This document shows, one piece after another, positions 17,032-29,385 of a stretch of DNA of 64,000 bases (its first letter is position 1; each line of letters starts with the position of its first letter). The stretch covers positions 162,102 through 226,101 of the forward strand of contig NZ_BSTM01000003.1 in NCBI RefSeq assembly GCF_030269515.1, read 5' to 3'. The notes below the pieces were generated by a model. The model did no database searches. It had not been told where the DNA came from and saw nothing but the letters and a program-made list of their open reading frames with translations. Position numbers and translations under genes: made by a program. This DNA is from Actinomadura sp. NBRC 104412. Its GTDB lineage: Bacteria; Actinomycetota; Actinomycetes; Streptosporangiales; Streptosporangiaceae.

Positions 17032-18333
17032 GTGAAACTCCTGCGCAATGCCCGGTTCCTCGATCGGGACGGTGTCCACGACATCGAGCTCGACGGCACC
17101 CGTATCGCCCGCATCGTCCCCGCCGGGGAAGGCGAGGGCGAGACGTTGGTCGACGCGCGGGGCGGCCTGGTCACCGCCCCGTTCGTCGAACCGCACGTCC
17201 ACCTCGACACGACCCTCACCGCCGGGGAGCCGCGCTGGAACGCGTCGGGCTCGTTGTGGGAGGGCATCGCGGTCTGGAGCGAGCGCAAGCAGACCCTCAC
17301 CCGCGATGACGTGATCGCCCGCGCCACCGAGGTGCTGCGCTGGTACGCCGCCAACGGCGTCCTGCACGTCCGCAGCCATGTGGACGTCACCGACCCCTCG
17401 CTCACGGCCCTGGACGCGATGCTGGAGGTCCGCGAGCGGGTCGCCGACGTCATCAACCTCCAGCTTGTCGCGTTCCCGCAGGAGGGGATCGTCTCCTACG
17501 AGAACGGCGCCGAACTGCTTGAAGAGGCGGCCCGCCGCGGCGTCGACGTCATCGGCGCGATCCCGCACTTCGAGGACACCCGCGAGGACGGCGTCCGCTC
17601 CCTGGAGATCGCCTTCGACATCGCCGAGCGCCACGGCCTGCTCCTGGACGCCCACTGCGACGAGATCGACGACGAGCAGTCCCGCTTCGTGGAGGTCCTG
17701 GCGACCCTCGCCCGCCGCACCGGCCTTCGCGACCGGGCCACGGCCTCGCACACCACCGCGATGGGCTCCTACAACGGCGCCTACTCCTACAAGCTCCAGC
17801 GCATCCTGGCCCGCTCCGGCATCAACCTGGTCTGCAACCCCATCGCCAACCTGTGCCTGCAAGGCCGGTTCGACGCCTACCCCAAACGGCGCGGCCTCAC
17901 CCAGGTCAAGGAGATGCTGGCCGTCGGCGTGAACGTCGCCTTCGGGCACGACGACGTCATGGACCCCTGGTCCCCGCTGGGCACCGCCTCGTCCCTCCAG
18001 GTGGCGCTGATAGGCATCGTCGCCGCCCAGCTCACCGGCAAGGCCGAGATGGACGAGGCGTTCGCCATGGTCACCGAGCGGGCCGCCCGCGTCCTGCGCC
18101 TGGGCGACGCCTACGGCGTCGCGGAGGGACGCCCCGCCGATCTGGTCGTCCTCCCGGCCACGTCCGCCTACGACGCCGTCCGCCGCCAGACCCGCCCCAC
18201 CCACGTCGTCTCCAAGGGCCGCCTCATCGCCGAGACCCCCGAGACCGCCACCCACCTGACCTGGCCCGGCGAGCCTCCGCGAGAGGTCACCTTCACCCGC
18301 CCCGCCGACCGCCCGCGGGCCCCGGGGACCTGA
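17032..18333 (+). CDS. codA: Cytosine deaminase (amidohydrolase superfamily)
   Basis: The 433-residue protein is very close to E. coli CodA along its length. The metal-binding His pair is in VEPHVHLDTT near residue 57, AFPQEGI near 152, the catalytic Glu segment HCDEIDDEQ near 209, ASHTTAMGSYNGAY near 241, and the metal Asp in FGHDDVMDPW near 305. It deaminates cytosine to uracil and ammonia, and relatives also act on isoguanine or creatinine. Uracil would then enter the nearby dehydrogenase/barbiturase route. GTG at 17032 lies six bases after TATGGT and restores the family N-terminus. Confidence 0.93.
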   Translation: MKLLRNARFLDRDGVHDIELDGTRIARIVPAGEGEGETLVDARGGLVTAPFVEPHVHLDTTLTAGEPRWNASGSLWEGIAVWSERKQTLTRDDVIARATEVLRWYAANGVLHVRSHVDVTDPSLTALDAMLEVRERVADVINLQLVAFPQEGIVSYENGAELLEEAARRGVDVIGAIPHFEDTREDGVRSLEIAFDIAERHGLLLDAHCDEIDDEQSRFVEVLATLARRTGLRDRATASHTTAMGSYNGAYSYKLQRILARSGINLVCNPIANLCLQGRFDAYPKRRGLTQVKEMLAVGVNVAFGHDDVMDPWSPLGTASSLQVALIGIVAAQLTGKAEMDEAFAMVTERAARVLRLGDAYGVAEGRPADLVVLPATSAYDAVRRQTRPTHVVSKGRLIAETPETATHLTWPGEPPREVTFTRPADRPRAPGT

Positions 18334-18352
18334 GGGACGGGTCCCGGGCCTC

Positions 18353-18358
18353 TACGCT
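18353..18358 (+). promoter_or_regulatory. Leaderless -10 element TACGCT
   Basis: TACGCT is followed by six bases and then GTG at 18365. There is no ribosome-binding site, consistent with a leaderless message for the aminotransferase. Confidence 0.5.
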
Positions 18359-18364
18359 GGTGCC

Positions 18365-19531
18365 GTGAGCGAGCCACTGGTCGGACGCATGCGGGAGTTC
18401 GGGGAGACGATCTTCGCCGAGATGTCGGCCATCGCCGTGCGGACCGGCGCCATCAACCTCGGCCAGGGATTCCCGGACGAGAACGGCCCCGCCGCGATGC
18501 TGGAGGTCGCCGTGGAGGCGATCCGCACCGACGGCAACCAGTACCCGCCCGGCCCGGGGCTTCCCGCGCTGCGCGAGGCGGTGGCCGAGCAGCGGCGGGA
18601 GCGGTACGGGCTGGAGTTCGACCCGGCCACCGAGGTGTACGTGACGGTCGGGGCGACGGAGGGCATCGCGTCCTCGGTGCTCGCGCTGGCGGAGCCCGGC
18701 GACGAGGTGATCGTCTTCGAGCCGTACTACGACTCCTACGCGGCGGTGATCGCGCTCGCGGGCGCCGTCCGCAGGCCGGTGATGCTGCGCCCCGTGGAGG
18801 GACGGTTCACCTTCGACCCGGACGAGCTGCGGGCCGCCGTGAGCCCGCGGACGCGGCTGATCCTGGTGAACTCGCCGCACAACCCGGCGGGCACCGTCTT
18901 CACCCGCGAGGAGCTCCAGGCGATCGCGGACGTGTGCCGGGAGCGCGACCTGGTCGCGGTCACCGACGAGGTCTACGAGTACCTGACCTTCGACGGGGCC
19001 GAGCACATCCCGCTGGCCACCCTGGACGGCATGCGGGAGCGCACCGTCACCGTCTCCTCGGTCGGCAAGAGCTTCTCGGTCACCGGCTGGAAGACCGGCT
19101 GGGTGACGGCGCCCGCCCGGTACGTACGGGCGGTGCAGACGGTCAAGCAGTTCCTCACCTACGCGACCGGCGGGCCCTGGCAGCGCGCCGCCGCCTACGC
19201 GCTGCGCAACGAGCTGCCCTGGGTGGAGGAGCTGCGCAAGTCCCTGGAGGCCAAGCGCGACCGGCTGATCCTCGGCCTGGAGGAGGCCGGCTTCACGACG
19301 TACCGGCCGCAGGGCACCTACTTCGTGCAGGCCGACATCCGCCCGCTCGGCTTCACCGACGGGATGGAGCTGGCCAGGTCGCTGCCCGAGCGGGCGGGTG
19401 TGGTGGCGATCCCGACGCAGGTGTTCTACGACCACCCGGAGGAGGGCGCCCACTTCGTGCGGTTCGCGTTCTGCAAGAAGGACGAGGTCATCGACGCGGC
19501 GATCGAACGCCTCCGGAAACTGTCCGGCTGA
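18365..19531 (+). CDS. Class I pyridoxal-phosphate aminotransferase
   Basis: The 388-residue protein is a fold-type I aminotransferase of the kynurenine aminotransferase/DapC subgroup, recognised by INLGQGFPDENGP near residue 29, NSPHNPAGTVF near 171, the Asp/Tyr pair in DEVYEYLTF, the PLP lysine Lys235 in SVGKSFSVTGWKTGW, and an Arg in the C-terminal VRFAFCKK. Members transaminate aromatic or sulfur amino acids, or act as N-succinyldiaminopimelate aminotransferase in Mycobacterium. The exact substrate is open. It has its own leaderless promoter and ends nine bases before a convergent gene. Confidence 0.88.
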   Translation: MSEPLVGRMREFGETIFAEMSAIAVRTGAINLGQGFPDENGPAAMLEVAVEAIRTDGNQYPPGPGLPALREAVAEQRRERYGLEFDPATEVYVTVGATEGIASSVLALAEPGDEVIVFEPYYDSYAAVIALAGAVRRPVMLRPVEGRFTFDPDELRAAVSPRTRLILVNSPHNPAGTVFTREELQAIADVCRERDLVAVTDEVYEYLTFDGAEHIPLATLDGMRERTVTVSSVGKSFSVTGWKTGWVTAPARYVRAVQTVKQFLTYATGGPWQRAAAYALRNELPWVEELRKSLEAKRDRLILGLEEAGFTTYRPQGTYFVQADIRPLGFTDGMELARSLPERAGVVAIPTQVFYDHPEEGAHFVRFAFCKKDEVIDAAIERLRKLSG

Positions 19532-19540
19532 GCCGGGACG

Positions 19541-20341
19541 TCAGGGACCGGGACGGGCGCAGGAGCGCACGGGGAGCCCGCTCAGCGCCGACGCCGCCGT
19601 GGCGATCTCCCCGGCGGACCGGTCGAGCTCGAAGTCCTCGACGACCAGCGGCCCGCCGAACGCCTTCAGCGCCGAACGGGCGCGCCACCTGACCCGGAAC
19701 GGGCGAAGCCCGGAGATCAGCTCCTCGGCGTCGGCGGCGACGAACACCACCGCCTGCCGTCCCTTCCTGGTGAGCCACGCCCCGTGGGACGGAGCGACGC
19801 GGATCTCGATGAACGCGCTCCACGGGACGCCCACGGCGGGACGGCGCAGCTCCAGGCCGTCCGCCCGCAGGTACAGGCGTGGCGCCGCCCGGAAGGAAGG
19901 GGCCAGGGCCGTCACGATGAAGACGCCGAAGGCGACCCAGTAGGCCGCCATGAGGGCCGGATACCCGAGAGGCAGAGTGATCCCGCACACGAACAACGCG
20001 AGCGGGACGGACCCGTGCCGGAGCCGCACCCGGTAGCCGTCGACCCGTACGGCCACTTCCTCACCGGGACCCGACCGCGGCGCGGCGGAGACGTGGACGC
20101 ACCGCATACGGTACGAGGCCAGGAAGCGGCGCCGCAGCCACATCCTGTAGAGCAGGCAGACGGCCGCGGCGGGCACCGCGGCGAGCAGGGTCACGGGGCC
20201 GCCCCGTCCGATCGGCGGGTCGAGCGCGGCGTTCGCCACGACGAGCACCACCGTGATCGTCCACGCGACGGCCGCGAACGACGGCGCCCGCCCAGACCGG
20301 CGACGGAACGGTGGGGCCGGAGCGGCGGTCGTCGGTCGCAT
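19541..20341 (-). CDS. Membrane protein of unknown function
   Basis: This 266-residue protein has a proline/arginine-rich N-terminus, about four hydrophobic segments (near residues 23-40, 47-65, 110-125 and 130-148) and a soluble C-terminal half. That half contains APRLYLRADGLELRRPAVGV and PWSAFIEIRVAPS, reminiscent of bacterial PH-like or YcxB-like domains. No catalytic motif is seen. The start is ATG seven bases after a TAGGGT element on the minus strand. It is divergent from the carbamate kinase gene. Confidence 0.7.
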   Translation of the reverse strand: MRPTTAAPAPPFRRRSGRAPSFAAVAWTITVVLVVANAALDPPIGRGGPVTLLAAVPAAAVCLLYRMWLRRRFLASYRMRCVHVSAAPRSGPGEEVAVRVDGYRVRLRHGSVPLALFVCGITLPLGYPALMAAYWVAFGVFIVTALAPSFRAAPRLYLRADGLELRRPAVGVPWSAFIEIRVAPSHGAWLTRKGRQAVVFVAADAEELISGLRPFRVRWRARSALKAFGGPLVVEDFELDRSAGEIATAASALSGLPVRSCARPGP

Positions 20342-20348
20342 GCCAGGG

Positions 20349-20354
20349 ACCCTA
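20349..20354 (-). promoter_or_regulatory. Leaderless -10 element TAGGGT (minus strand)
   Basis: On the minus strand TAGGGT is followed by seven bases and the ATG of the membrane protein gene. The spacing matches a leaderless start. Confidence 0.5.
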
Positions 20355-20363
20355 GCGACACCG

Positions 20364-20382
20364 TTCCGGCCGCATGCCGGAA
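20364..20382. promoter_or_regulatory. 19-bp perfect palindrome between divergent genes
   Basis: TTCCGGC and GCCGGAA form seven-base arms around CGCAT. The element lies where the -35 region of the leftward membrane-protein promoter would be and about 100 bp upstream of the carbamate kinase promoter. It could be an operator for the leftward gene. No regulator is known. Confidence 0.4.
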
Positions 20383-20484
20383 GCGCCCGGGAAGCGTGCT
20401 CGGTGACGGGCCATCAGCGCGAGATGCCGAAAGAACGGCGCTGGTTGGGCGTGTTTCGCCGGTGAGCGGGCGCGGCGGCGCGGT

Positions 20485-20490
20485 TACGGT
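20485..20490 (+). promoter_or_regulatory. Leaderless -10 element TACGGT before carbamate kinase
   Basis: TACGGT is followed by six bases and GTG at 20497. This supports that GTG as the true start, although a GGGGGAGG further in could otherwise have pointed to a later one. Confidence 0.5.
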
Positions 20491-20496
20491 CGGCCC

Positions 20497-21483
20497 GTGA
20501 GCAACGGGGGAGGTGCCGGTGAGACGCCCGTGGCCGGGCGGGTCCTCATCGCTCTGGGCGGCAACGCGATGACCGCCCCGGACGGCAGCGCCACCCCGGA
20601 CGGCCAGGCCGAGGCGATCGCCCGCGCCATGGAACGGGTGGCCGACCTGGTCGCGGCGGGCGCGCGGGTCGCGCTGACGCACGGCAACGGCCCCCAGGTG
20701 GGCAATCTGCTGATCAAGAACCAGCTCGCCGCGCACGTGGTGCCGCCGGTGCCGCTGGACTGGTGCGGCGCGCAGACCCAGGCCACCATCGGGCTGCTGA
20801 TCATGAACGCGCTGGACCGGGCGCTGGCGGCGCGCGGCGTGCCGCGCCCGGTGTCGGCCGTCGTCACCCGCACGCTGGTGGACGCCGGGGACCGCGGCTT
20901 CACCAACCCGGTCAAGCCGGTGGGACGGTACTTCCCCGAGTCCGAGGCGGAGCGGTTCGCCGCCCTGGGCCAGACATGGCGGTCGTTCGGCGCCCGCGGC
21001 TGGCGCAGGGTGGTCGCCTCGCCCGAGCCCCTGGAGATCCTGGACGCCGACGCGGCGGCCGCGCTCATGGAGGCCGGGCACATCGTGGTGGCGGCCGGCG
21101 GCGGGGGAGTCCCGGTCGTCCGCGACGCGGACGGGACGCTGCGCGGCGTCGAGGCCGTGGTCGACAAGGATCTGGCCGCGCAGCTGCTGGCCCGGCGGCT
21201 GCGCGCGGCGACGCTGGTCATCGCCACCGACGTGGAGCACGTCATGGCCGGGTACGGCACCGCCCGCGAGCGCCCGCTGGGCCGGACCACGGTCGCCGAG
21301 CTGCGCGAACTGGCCGCCGCCGGGCACTTCGCGGGCGGCAGCATGGGCCCGAAGGTGGAGGCCGCGCTGCGGTTCGTCACCGCGGGCCCCGGCGGGGGGA
21401 CGCGGCGGCGCGCGGCGATCGGCTCGCTGGACCGCATCGCCGACGCCGCGCACGGCAAGGCCGGAACGATCATCGAGGAGTAG
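20497..21483 (+). CDS. arcC: Carbamate kinase
   Basis: The 328-residue protein belongs to the amino acid kinase family and matches carbamate kinase. Motifs are [10 protein letters not shown] near residue 16, [16 protein letters not shown] near 60, [13 protein letters not shown] near 136, [10 protein letters not shown] near 198, [12 protein letters not shown] near 219, and [13 protein letters not shown] near 282. It interconverts carbamoyl phosphate plus ADP with carbamate plus ATP. The barbiturase-type gene starts six bases after its stop, so both are in one operon. There is no arcA or arcB nearby, which argues against the arginine deiminase pathway and for recovering energy from a ureido compound. 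Confidence 0.93.
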   Translation: MSNGGGAGETPVAGRVLIALGGNAMTAPDGSATPDGQAEAIARAMERVADLVAAGARVALTHGNGPQVGNLLIKNQLAAHVVPPVPLDWCGAQTQATIGLLIMNALDRALAARGVPRPVSAVVTRTLVDAGDRGFTNPVKPVGRYFPESEAERFAALGQTWRSFGARGWRRVVASPEPLEILDADAAAALMEAGHIVVAAGGGGVPVVRDADGTLRGVEAVVDKDLAAQLLARRLRAATLVIATDVEHVMAGYGTARERPLGRTTVAELRELAAAGHFAGGSMGPKVEAALRFVTAGPGGGTRRRAAIGSLDRIADAAHGKAGTIIEE

Positions 21484-21488
21484 CGAAC

Positions 21489-22592
21489 GTGCCAGATCCG
21501 ATCGAAGTACGCAAGATCCCCATCGAGAGCGTGACCGACGCCTCCGGGCTGGCCCGGCTGATCGACGACGGCGAGCTGGAGGCCGACCGGGTGCTGGCCG
21601 TGATCGGCAAGACCGAGGGCAACGGCGGCGTCAACGACTACACGCGGCTGCTGGCCGACCGCGCGTTCCGCGAGGTCCTGGTCGCCAAGGGCACGCGGAG
21701 CGCGGAGGAGGTCGCGGGCGTCCCCCTGGTGTGGTCGGGCGGCACCGACGGCGTCCTCAGCCCGCACGCCACCGTGTTCGCCACCACCGACCCCGCCAAG
21801 GCGCCCGCGACGGACGAGCCGCGGCTGTCGGTCGGCGTCGCCATGAGCGAGATCATCCTGCCGGAGGACATCGGCCGTCCCGCGATGGTGCGGACGGTCG
21901 CGGCCGGCGTGCGCGAGGCCATGAAGATCGCGGGCATCGAGGACCCGGCCGACGTCCACTACGTCCAGACCAAGACGCCGCTGCTCACCCTCGACACCAT
22001 CAACGACGCCAGGTCGCGCGGCAACGACGTGGTCACCGAGGACACCCTCAAATCCATGGACATCTCCAACTCCACCACCGCGCTCGGCATCGCCGTCGCG
22101 CTGGGCGAGATCGAGATGCCCGAGGCCGCGCGGATCCACAAGGACCTGTCGCTGTACTCCTCGGTCGCGTCCTGCTCCTCGGGCGTGGAGCTGGACCGGG
22201 CGCAGATCGTGGTGGTCGGCAACGTGCGCGGCATCGGCGGCCGTTTCCGCGCCGGGCACGGCGTGATGCGGGACGCCCTGGACGCCGACGGCATCTGGGA
22301 CGCGATCCGCTCGGCGGGCCTGGACCTGCCTGCCCGCCCGCACCCCGACGATCTGCGGGACCGCCTGGTCAACGTGTTCATCAAGTGCGAGGCCGATCCC
22401 GGCGGCCGGGTCCGGGGCCGCCGGAACATCATGCTGGACGACTCCGACGTCCACTGGCACCGCCAGATCAAGGCGTGCGTGGGCGGCGTGGCGGCCTCGG
22501 TCACCGGCGACCCGGCGGTGTTCGTCTCGGTCGCCGCCGTCCACCAGGGCCCGTCGGGAGGCGGCACGGTGGCCGCCATCGTGGAACCCTGA
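21489..22592 (+). CDS. Ring-opening amidohydrolase, probable barbiturase
   Basis: The 367-residue protein belongs to the small barbiturase/cyanuric acid amidohydrolase family, a three-fold-symmetric fold with three Ser-Lys pairs. The segments are visible: [16 protein letters not shown] near 38-53, [15 protein letters not shown] near 81, [14 protein letters not shown] near 222, [13 protein letters not shown] near 297, and [11 protein letters not shown] near 350. Barbiturase opens barbiturate to ureidomalonate; AtzD-like enzymes open cyanuric acid to carboxybiuret. Context (uracil-type permease, cytosine deaminase, Mo-hydroxylase, MatB) favours barbiturase. The GTG start follows GAGGAG and lies six bases after the carbamate kinase stop. 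Confidence 0.88.
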   Translation: MPDPIEVRKIPIESVTDASGLARLIDDGELEADRVLAVIGKTEGNGGVNDYTRLLADRAFREVLVAKGTRSAEEVAGVPLVWSGGTDGVLSPHATVFATTDPAKAPATDEPRLSVGVAMSEIILPEDIGRPAMVRTVAAGVREAMKIAGIEDPADVHYVQTKTPLLTLDTINDARSRGNDVVTEDTLKSMDISNSTTALGIAVALGEIEMPEAARIHKDLSLYSSVASCSSGVELDRAQIVVVGNVRGIGGRFRAGHGVMRDALDADGIWDAIRSAGLDLPARPHPDDLRDRLVNVFIKCEADPGGRVRGRRNIMLDDSDVHWHRQIKACVGGVAASVTGDPAVFVSVAAVHQGPSGGGTVAAIVEP

Positions 22593-22686
22593 CCGCACCG
22601 GGCGGCGACCGGAGAGGTCACCGTCCGTGACGAGATCGAGTCGGGGAGTGTGGGGACTCCGGGGCGTGTGGTGCGGCGGGAGGTTA

Positions 22687-22692
22687 TAGCCT
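22687..22692 (+). promoter_or_regulatory. Leaderless -10 element TAGCCT
   Basis: TAGCCT is followed by seven bases and GTG at 22700, with no ribosome-binding site nearby. It likely drives the SseB-domain gene as a leaderless message. Confidence 0.5.
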
Positions 22693-22699
22693 CGGTGCC

Positions 22700-23497
22700 G
22701 TGCCCGGACCGACCCTTCACCAACCGCAGTTCCCGTCCGACGACGGCTCCGCCGACCCGCGGCTGCGCGACGCGCTCGCCGGATACGCCGCCGGGCGCGT
22801 CGGCGCGCATCACGTGCTCGACCGGCTGGCCGAGGCGCGCCTGCTGGTCCCCGTCGTCGCCGCCCCCGAAGAGGCGGGAACGGACGCGGGAACCGGTGCT
22901 CACGCGGGCGCCCGCACGGGTGCCTGCGCGGGCGGCCACGAGGAGTGCGGCCACGAAGAGTGCGGTGACGAGTGCCGCGATGAGGAGCGTCCGGGCGGGT
23001 CGTGCGGCGGGCGGTCAGCGAGGATGGCGATGCCCACCCTGATCGGGGACGACGGGCGGCGCGGCGTGCTCGGCTTCACCTCGGCCGAGACGATGAGGGC
23101 GTGGCGGGCGGACGCGCGCCCCATGCCGGTGACCGCCGCGCAGGCGTGCCTGACCGCGCTGGACGAGGGCGCGGACGCCCTGGTCGTGGACGTCGCCGGC
23201 CCGGTGCCCTTCGCCGTGGAGGGCCTGCGGCTGCACCTGCTCGCCGAGGGCCGCCCGGTGCCCCCGCCGCACGAGGACCCGGACGTGCTGGCCGCCGTCG
23301 AGGCCGCGTTCGGCTCCGAGGAGGCCGTCGCGGGCGTCCGGGTCGGCGCGGGCTCCGCCGCCGAGCTGGCGATCCGGTTCTCCGTCCAGCCCGGCCATGA
23401 CGAGCGCGCCGCCGTCCAGCGCGTCTCCGACCGGCTCGCCGAGCTGCTGCGCGGCAAGATCGTCGGCGGGGTCGAGCTGACCATCGCCCGCCGCTGA
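22700..23497 (+). CDS. SseB-domain protein with HEEC-repeat insert
   Basis: The 265-residue protein resembles actinobacterial SseB N-terminal-domain proteins: DPRLRDALAGYAAGRVGAHH near residue 18, LLVPVVAA near 48, then RRGVLGFTSAETMRAWRADA near 118 and VTAAQACLTALDEGADALVV near 141. Between the halves lies an unusual Cys/His/acidic insert, with CAGGHEECGHEECGDECRDE near 75-94 and a further Cys near 102, which looks able to bind metal. The C-terminal half (from about 180) may be a second alpha/beta domain. Molecular function is unknown. Confidence 0.75.
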   Translation: MPGPTLHQPQFPSDDGSADPRLRDALAGYAAGRVGAHHVLDRLAEARLLVPVVAAPEEAGTDAGTGAHAGARTGACAGGHEECGHEECGDECRDEERPGGSCGGRSARMAMPTLIGDDGRRGVLGFTSAETMRAWRADARPMPVTAAQACLTALDEGADALVVDVAGPVPFAVEGLRLHLLAEGRPVPPPHEDPDVLAAVEAAFGSEEAVAGVRVGAGSAAELAIRFSVQPGHDERAAVQRVSDRLAELLRGKIVGGVELTIARR

Positions 23498-23504
23498 ACC
23501 CGGA

Positions 23505-23533
23505 CCCGTACGCTGAGGCCCCGTACGCTGAGG
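23505..23533 (+). repeat. Tandem 14-bp repeat carrying two TACGCT elements
   Basis: CCCGTACGCTGAGG occurs at 23505-23518 and 23520-23533, a 15-bp period. Each copy holds TACGCT, which has the form of a -10 hexamer. The repeat lies 36 bases upstream of the glyS start and may create tandem start sites. There is no room for a T-box leader. Confidence 0.5.
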
Positions 23534-23569
23534 AAGAGGCCCCGCCCCTCCCTGTAGGAGAGAAACCCC

Positions 23570-26566
<2,997 letters not shown>

Positions 26567-26615
26567 AGGCCCGGCGCGTACGGGGCACGGCCGGGGAGAT
26601 GGAAGGATTGTGCGC

Positions 26616-27794
26616 ATGCTGCGCTGGTTGACCGCGGGGGAGTCCCATGGCAGGGCCCTGACCGCCATCGTCGAGGGCCTGCCGGCCGGTGTGCGCGTGA
26701 CCTCGGACGACATCGCCGAGGCCCTGCGCCGCCGCCGGCTCGGCCATGGGCGGGGAGCCCGGATGAGGTTCGAGCAGGACAAGGTCACGATCATCGGCGG
26801 GGTGCGCCACGGCGTGACGCTGGGCGGCCCGGTCGCGATCGAGGTCGGCAACAGCGAGTGGCCCAAGTGGGAGACGGTCATGTCGCCGGACCCGGTCGAG
26901 GCCGCTGTCCTGGAGGCCCAGGCGAGGAACGCGCCGCTGACGCAGCCGCGGCCCGGCCACGCCGATCTGGCCGGCATGCAGAAGTACGGGTTCGACGACG
27001 CCCGTCCCGTGCTGGAGCGGGCCAGCGCCAGGGAGACGGCGGCGCGGGTCGCGCTCGGCGAGGTCGCCAAACAGTTCTTGCGGCAGGCGCTCGGCGTCGA
27101 GATCCTCAGCCACGTGGTCGCGCTGGGGGAGGTGAGCGCGCCCGAGGGCGTGCTGCCCGGCCCCGCCGACCTGGCCACGGTGGACGAGAGCCCGGTGCGC
27201 TGCTTCGACGCCGCGGCGTCCGAGGCGATGGTGGCGCATATCGACGAGATCAAGAAGGCCGGGGACACCCTCGGCGGGGTGGTCGAGGTGCTGGCCTACG
27301 GGCTGCCGCCGGGGCTGGGCAGCCACGTCCACTGGGACCGGCGCCTGGACTCCCGGCTCGCCGCCGCCGTCATGGGCATCCAGGCGATCAAGGGCGTGGA
27401 GCTGGGCGACGGGTTCACCACCGCGCGCCGTCCCGGGTCGCGGGCGCATGACGAGATCGACAACACGCCCGAGGGCGTCCGCCGCCGCACCAACCGGGCG
27501 GGCGGCGTCGAGGGCGGCATGACCACCGGCGAGGTGCTGCGGGTGCGCGCCGCGATGAAGCCGATCTCCACCGTGCCGCGCCGGCTGGACACCATCGACG
27601 TGCGCACCGGCGAGCCCGCCAAGGCGATCAACCAGCGCAGCGACGTGACCGCCGTGCCCGCCGCCGGCGTGGTCGCCGAGGCGATGGTGGCGCTGGTGCT
27701 GGCGGACGCGGCGCTGGAGAAGCTCGGCGGCGACTCGGCCGAGGAGACCGCCCGCAACCTGCGCGGGTACCTGTCCTCCCTGGCCATCAAATGA
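26616..27794 (+). CDS. aroC: Chorismate synthase
   Basis: The 392-residue enzyme converts EPSP to chorismate using reduced FMN. Signatures are [20 protein letters not shown] at residues 4-23, [19 protein letters not shown] near 111, [14 protein letters not shown] near 134, and [20 protein letters not shown] near 305. I chose ATG at 26616 because GGAAGG lies nine bases upstream; the GTG two codons earlier is too close to it. The stop overlaps the aroK ATG, opening the aroC-aroK-aroB-aroQ operon. Confidence 0.96.
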   Translation: MLRWLTAGESHGRALTAIVEGLPAGVRVTSDDIAEALRRRRLGHGRGARMRFEQDKVTIIGGVRHGVTLGGPVAIEVGNSEWPKWETVMSPDPVEAAVLEAQARNAPLTQPRPGHADLAGMQKYGFDDARPVLERASARETAARVALGEVAKQFLRQALGVEILSHVVALGEVSAPEGVLPGPADLATVDESPVRCFDAAASEAMVAHIDEIKKAGDTLGGVVEVLAYGLPPGLGSHVHWDRRLDSRLAAAVMGIQAIKGVELGDGFTTARRPGSRAHDEIDNTPEGVRRRTNRAGGVEGGMTTGEVLRVRAAMKPISTVPRRLDTIDVRTGEPAKAINQRSDVTAVPAAGVVAEAMVALVLADAALEKLGGDSAEETARNLRGYLSSLAIK

Positions 27795-28312
27795 CGGAGA
27801 GGACCATGGTGCGACCCAAGGCGGTGCTGATCGGCCCACCGGGCTCGGGCAAGACCACGGTCGGCACCGCGCTGGCCGGGCGGCTCGGGCTGCCGCTGCG
27901 CGACACCGACACCGATGTCGAGGCCGCCGCGGGCAAGCCGATCGGCGAGATCTTCATCGACGACGGCGAGGAGACCTTCAGGGCGCTGGAGCACGCCGCC
28001 GTGCGCGCGGCGCTGGCCGAACACGAGGGCGTCCTCGCCCTCGGCGGCGGCGCCGTCCTGCACCCGGAGACGCAGGAGCTGCTCGAAGCGGGCCACACGG
28101 TCGTCTACCTGCGGGTGGGCCTGTCGGAGGCGGTCAAGCGCGTCGGTCTCGCCTCGGCCAGGCCGCTGCTCGTGCTGAACCCGCGCAGTCAGCTCCGCAA
28201 GCTGCTGGAGGAGCGCCTGCCCATCTACGAGCGCCTGGGCACGCTGCACGTCGACACCGACGGCCGCGCCCCGGAGGAGATCGCCGACCAGATCGCCAAG
28301 GAGCTCGGGTGA
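27791..28312 (+). CDS. aroK: Shikimate kinase
   Basis: The 173-residue kinase has the Walker A loop [11 protein letters not shown] near residue 15, the substrate-binding DTDTDVE near 36, [10 protein letters not shown] near 61, GGGAVLH near 82 and the lid segment ASARPLLV near 119. It phosphorylates shikimate. ATG at 27791 overlaps the aroC stop (ATGA). A second in-frame ATG at 27806 follows GGAGAGG and could be the real start, giving 168 residues. The stop overlaps the aroB GTG. Confidence 0.95.
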   Translation: MTERTMVRPKAVLIGPPGSGKTTVGTALAGRLGLPLRDTDTDVEAAAGKPIGEIFIDDGEETFRALEHAAVRAALAEHEGVLALGGGAVLHPETQELLEAGHTVVYLRVGLSEAVKRVGLASARPLLVLNPRSQLRKLLEERLPIYERLGTLHVDTDGRAPEEIADQIAKELG

Positions 28313-29385
28313 GCGCCGGGACGATCAGGGTCGGCGGGGCCGACCCCTACGACGTGGTGATCGGCACCGGGATCTCCGGCGAGCTGCCGGGGCTGGTCGG
28401 GACGGCGGCACGGACGGTCGCGGTGATCCACGACGGCGCGCTGGCGGAGATCGCGCGGCCGGTCGTGACGGCCCTGGAGAAGGCCGGGTACCGCGTGGCG
28501 GCGCTGCCCGTCCCCCAGGGCGAGGCCGCCAAGGAGGCCGGTGTGGTCGTCGGGCTGTGGTCGCGGTTCGCCGAGCTGGGCATGACCCGTTCGGACGCGA
28601 TCGTGGGCGTGGGCGGGGGAGCCACCACCGACCTCGCCGGATTCGCCGCTGCTTCCTGGCTGCGCGGCGTCCGGAGCGTGCTCGTTCCCACCACGCTGCT
28701 CGGCATGGTGGACGCGGCGGTCGGCGGCAAGACCGGCATCAACCTTCCCGAGGGGAAGAACCTCGTCGGCGCGTTCCACCCGCCGGGCGGTGTCCTGTGC
28801 GACCTGGCCACGCTGGCGACCATGCCTCGCGAGGACTACGTCAGCGGGCTCGCCGAGGTCATCAAGGCCGGCTTCATCGCCGACCCGGCCATCCTCGACC
28901 TGGTCGAGAAGGACCCCGCGGGCGCCGCGTCGCCGTCCGGGCCGCACACTTTGGAGCTGGTCGAGCGCGCCGTGCGGGTCAAGGCGGACGTGGTGTCCGC
29001 CGACCTGCGGGAGGCCGGGCTCCGCGAGATCCTGAACTACGGCCACACCCTCGCGCACGCCATCGAGAAGGAGGAGGACTACCGGTTCCGGCACGGCCAC
29101 GCCGTCGCGATCGGCATGGTGTACGCCGCCGAGCTGTCCGCCCTCGCCGGGCGCCTCTCCGGGGACGTGGTGGCGCGGCACCGCTCGGTGCTGACCGGCA
29201 CCGGGCTGCCCGTGTCGTACCGCGCCGGGGCGTGGCCCGCGCTGCGCGCCGCCATGGCCATCGACAAGAAGTCGCGGGGCTCCACGCTGCGCTTCGTCGT
29301 CCTGGACGGCCTCGCCGAGCCGGGCCGCCTGGAGGGCCCGGCGGAGGAGCTCCTCGCGGCCGCCTACGAGAGGGTCGCCCGATGA
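28309..29385 (+). CDS. aroB: 3-Dehydroquinate synthase
   Basis: The 358-residue protein has [20 protein letters not shown] near residue 100, [20 protein letters not shown] near 126, [10 protein letters not shown] near 149, the metal-site segment [11 protein letters not shown], and [12 protein letters not shown] near 243. It converts DAHP to 3-dehydroquinate with NAD and a divalent metal. GTG overlaps the aroK stop, and the stop overlaps the aroQ ATG, so the four aro genes are coupled. Confidence 0.96.
   Translation: MSAGTIRVGGADPYDVVIGTGISGELPGLVGTAARTVAVIHDGALAEIARPVVTALEKAGYRVAALPVPQGEAAKEAGVVVGLWSRFAELGMTRSDAIVGVGGGATTDLAGFAAASWLRGVRSVLVPTTLLGMVDAAVGGKTGINLPEGKNLVGAFHPPGGVLCDLATLATMPREDYVSGLAEVIKAGFIADPAILDLVEKDPAGAASPSGPHTLELVERAVRVKADVVSADLREAGLREILNYGHTLAHAIEKEEDYRFRHGHAVAIGMVYAAELSALAGRLSGDVVARHRSVLTGTGLPVSYRAGAWPALRAAMAIDKKSRGSTLRFVVLDGLAEPGRLEGPAEELLAAAYERVAR

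Noticed and set aside
21489..22592. Cyanuric acid amidohydrolase as first choice
   Set aside because: The family is shared, but no other triazine gene is near, whereas uracil-related genes surround it. It is kept as an alternative.
23498..23569. T-box riboswitch before glyS
   Set aside because: The leader is only about 70 bases and has no specifier stem or T-box sequence; the visible repeat looks like tandem -10 elements.
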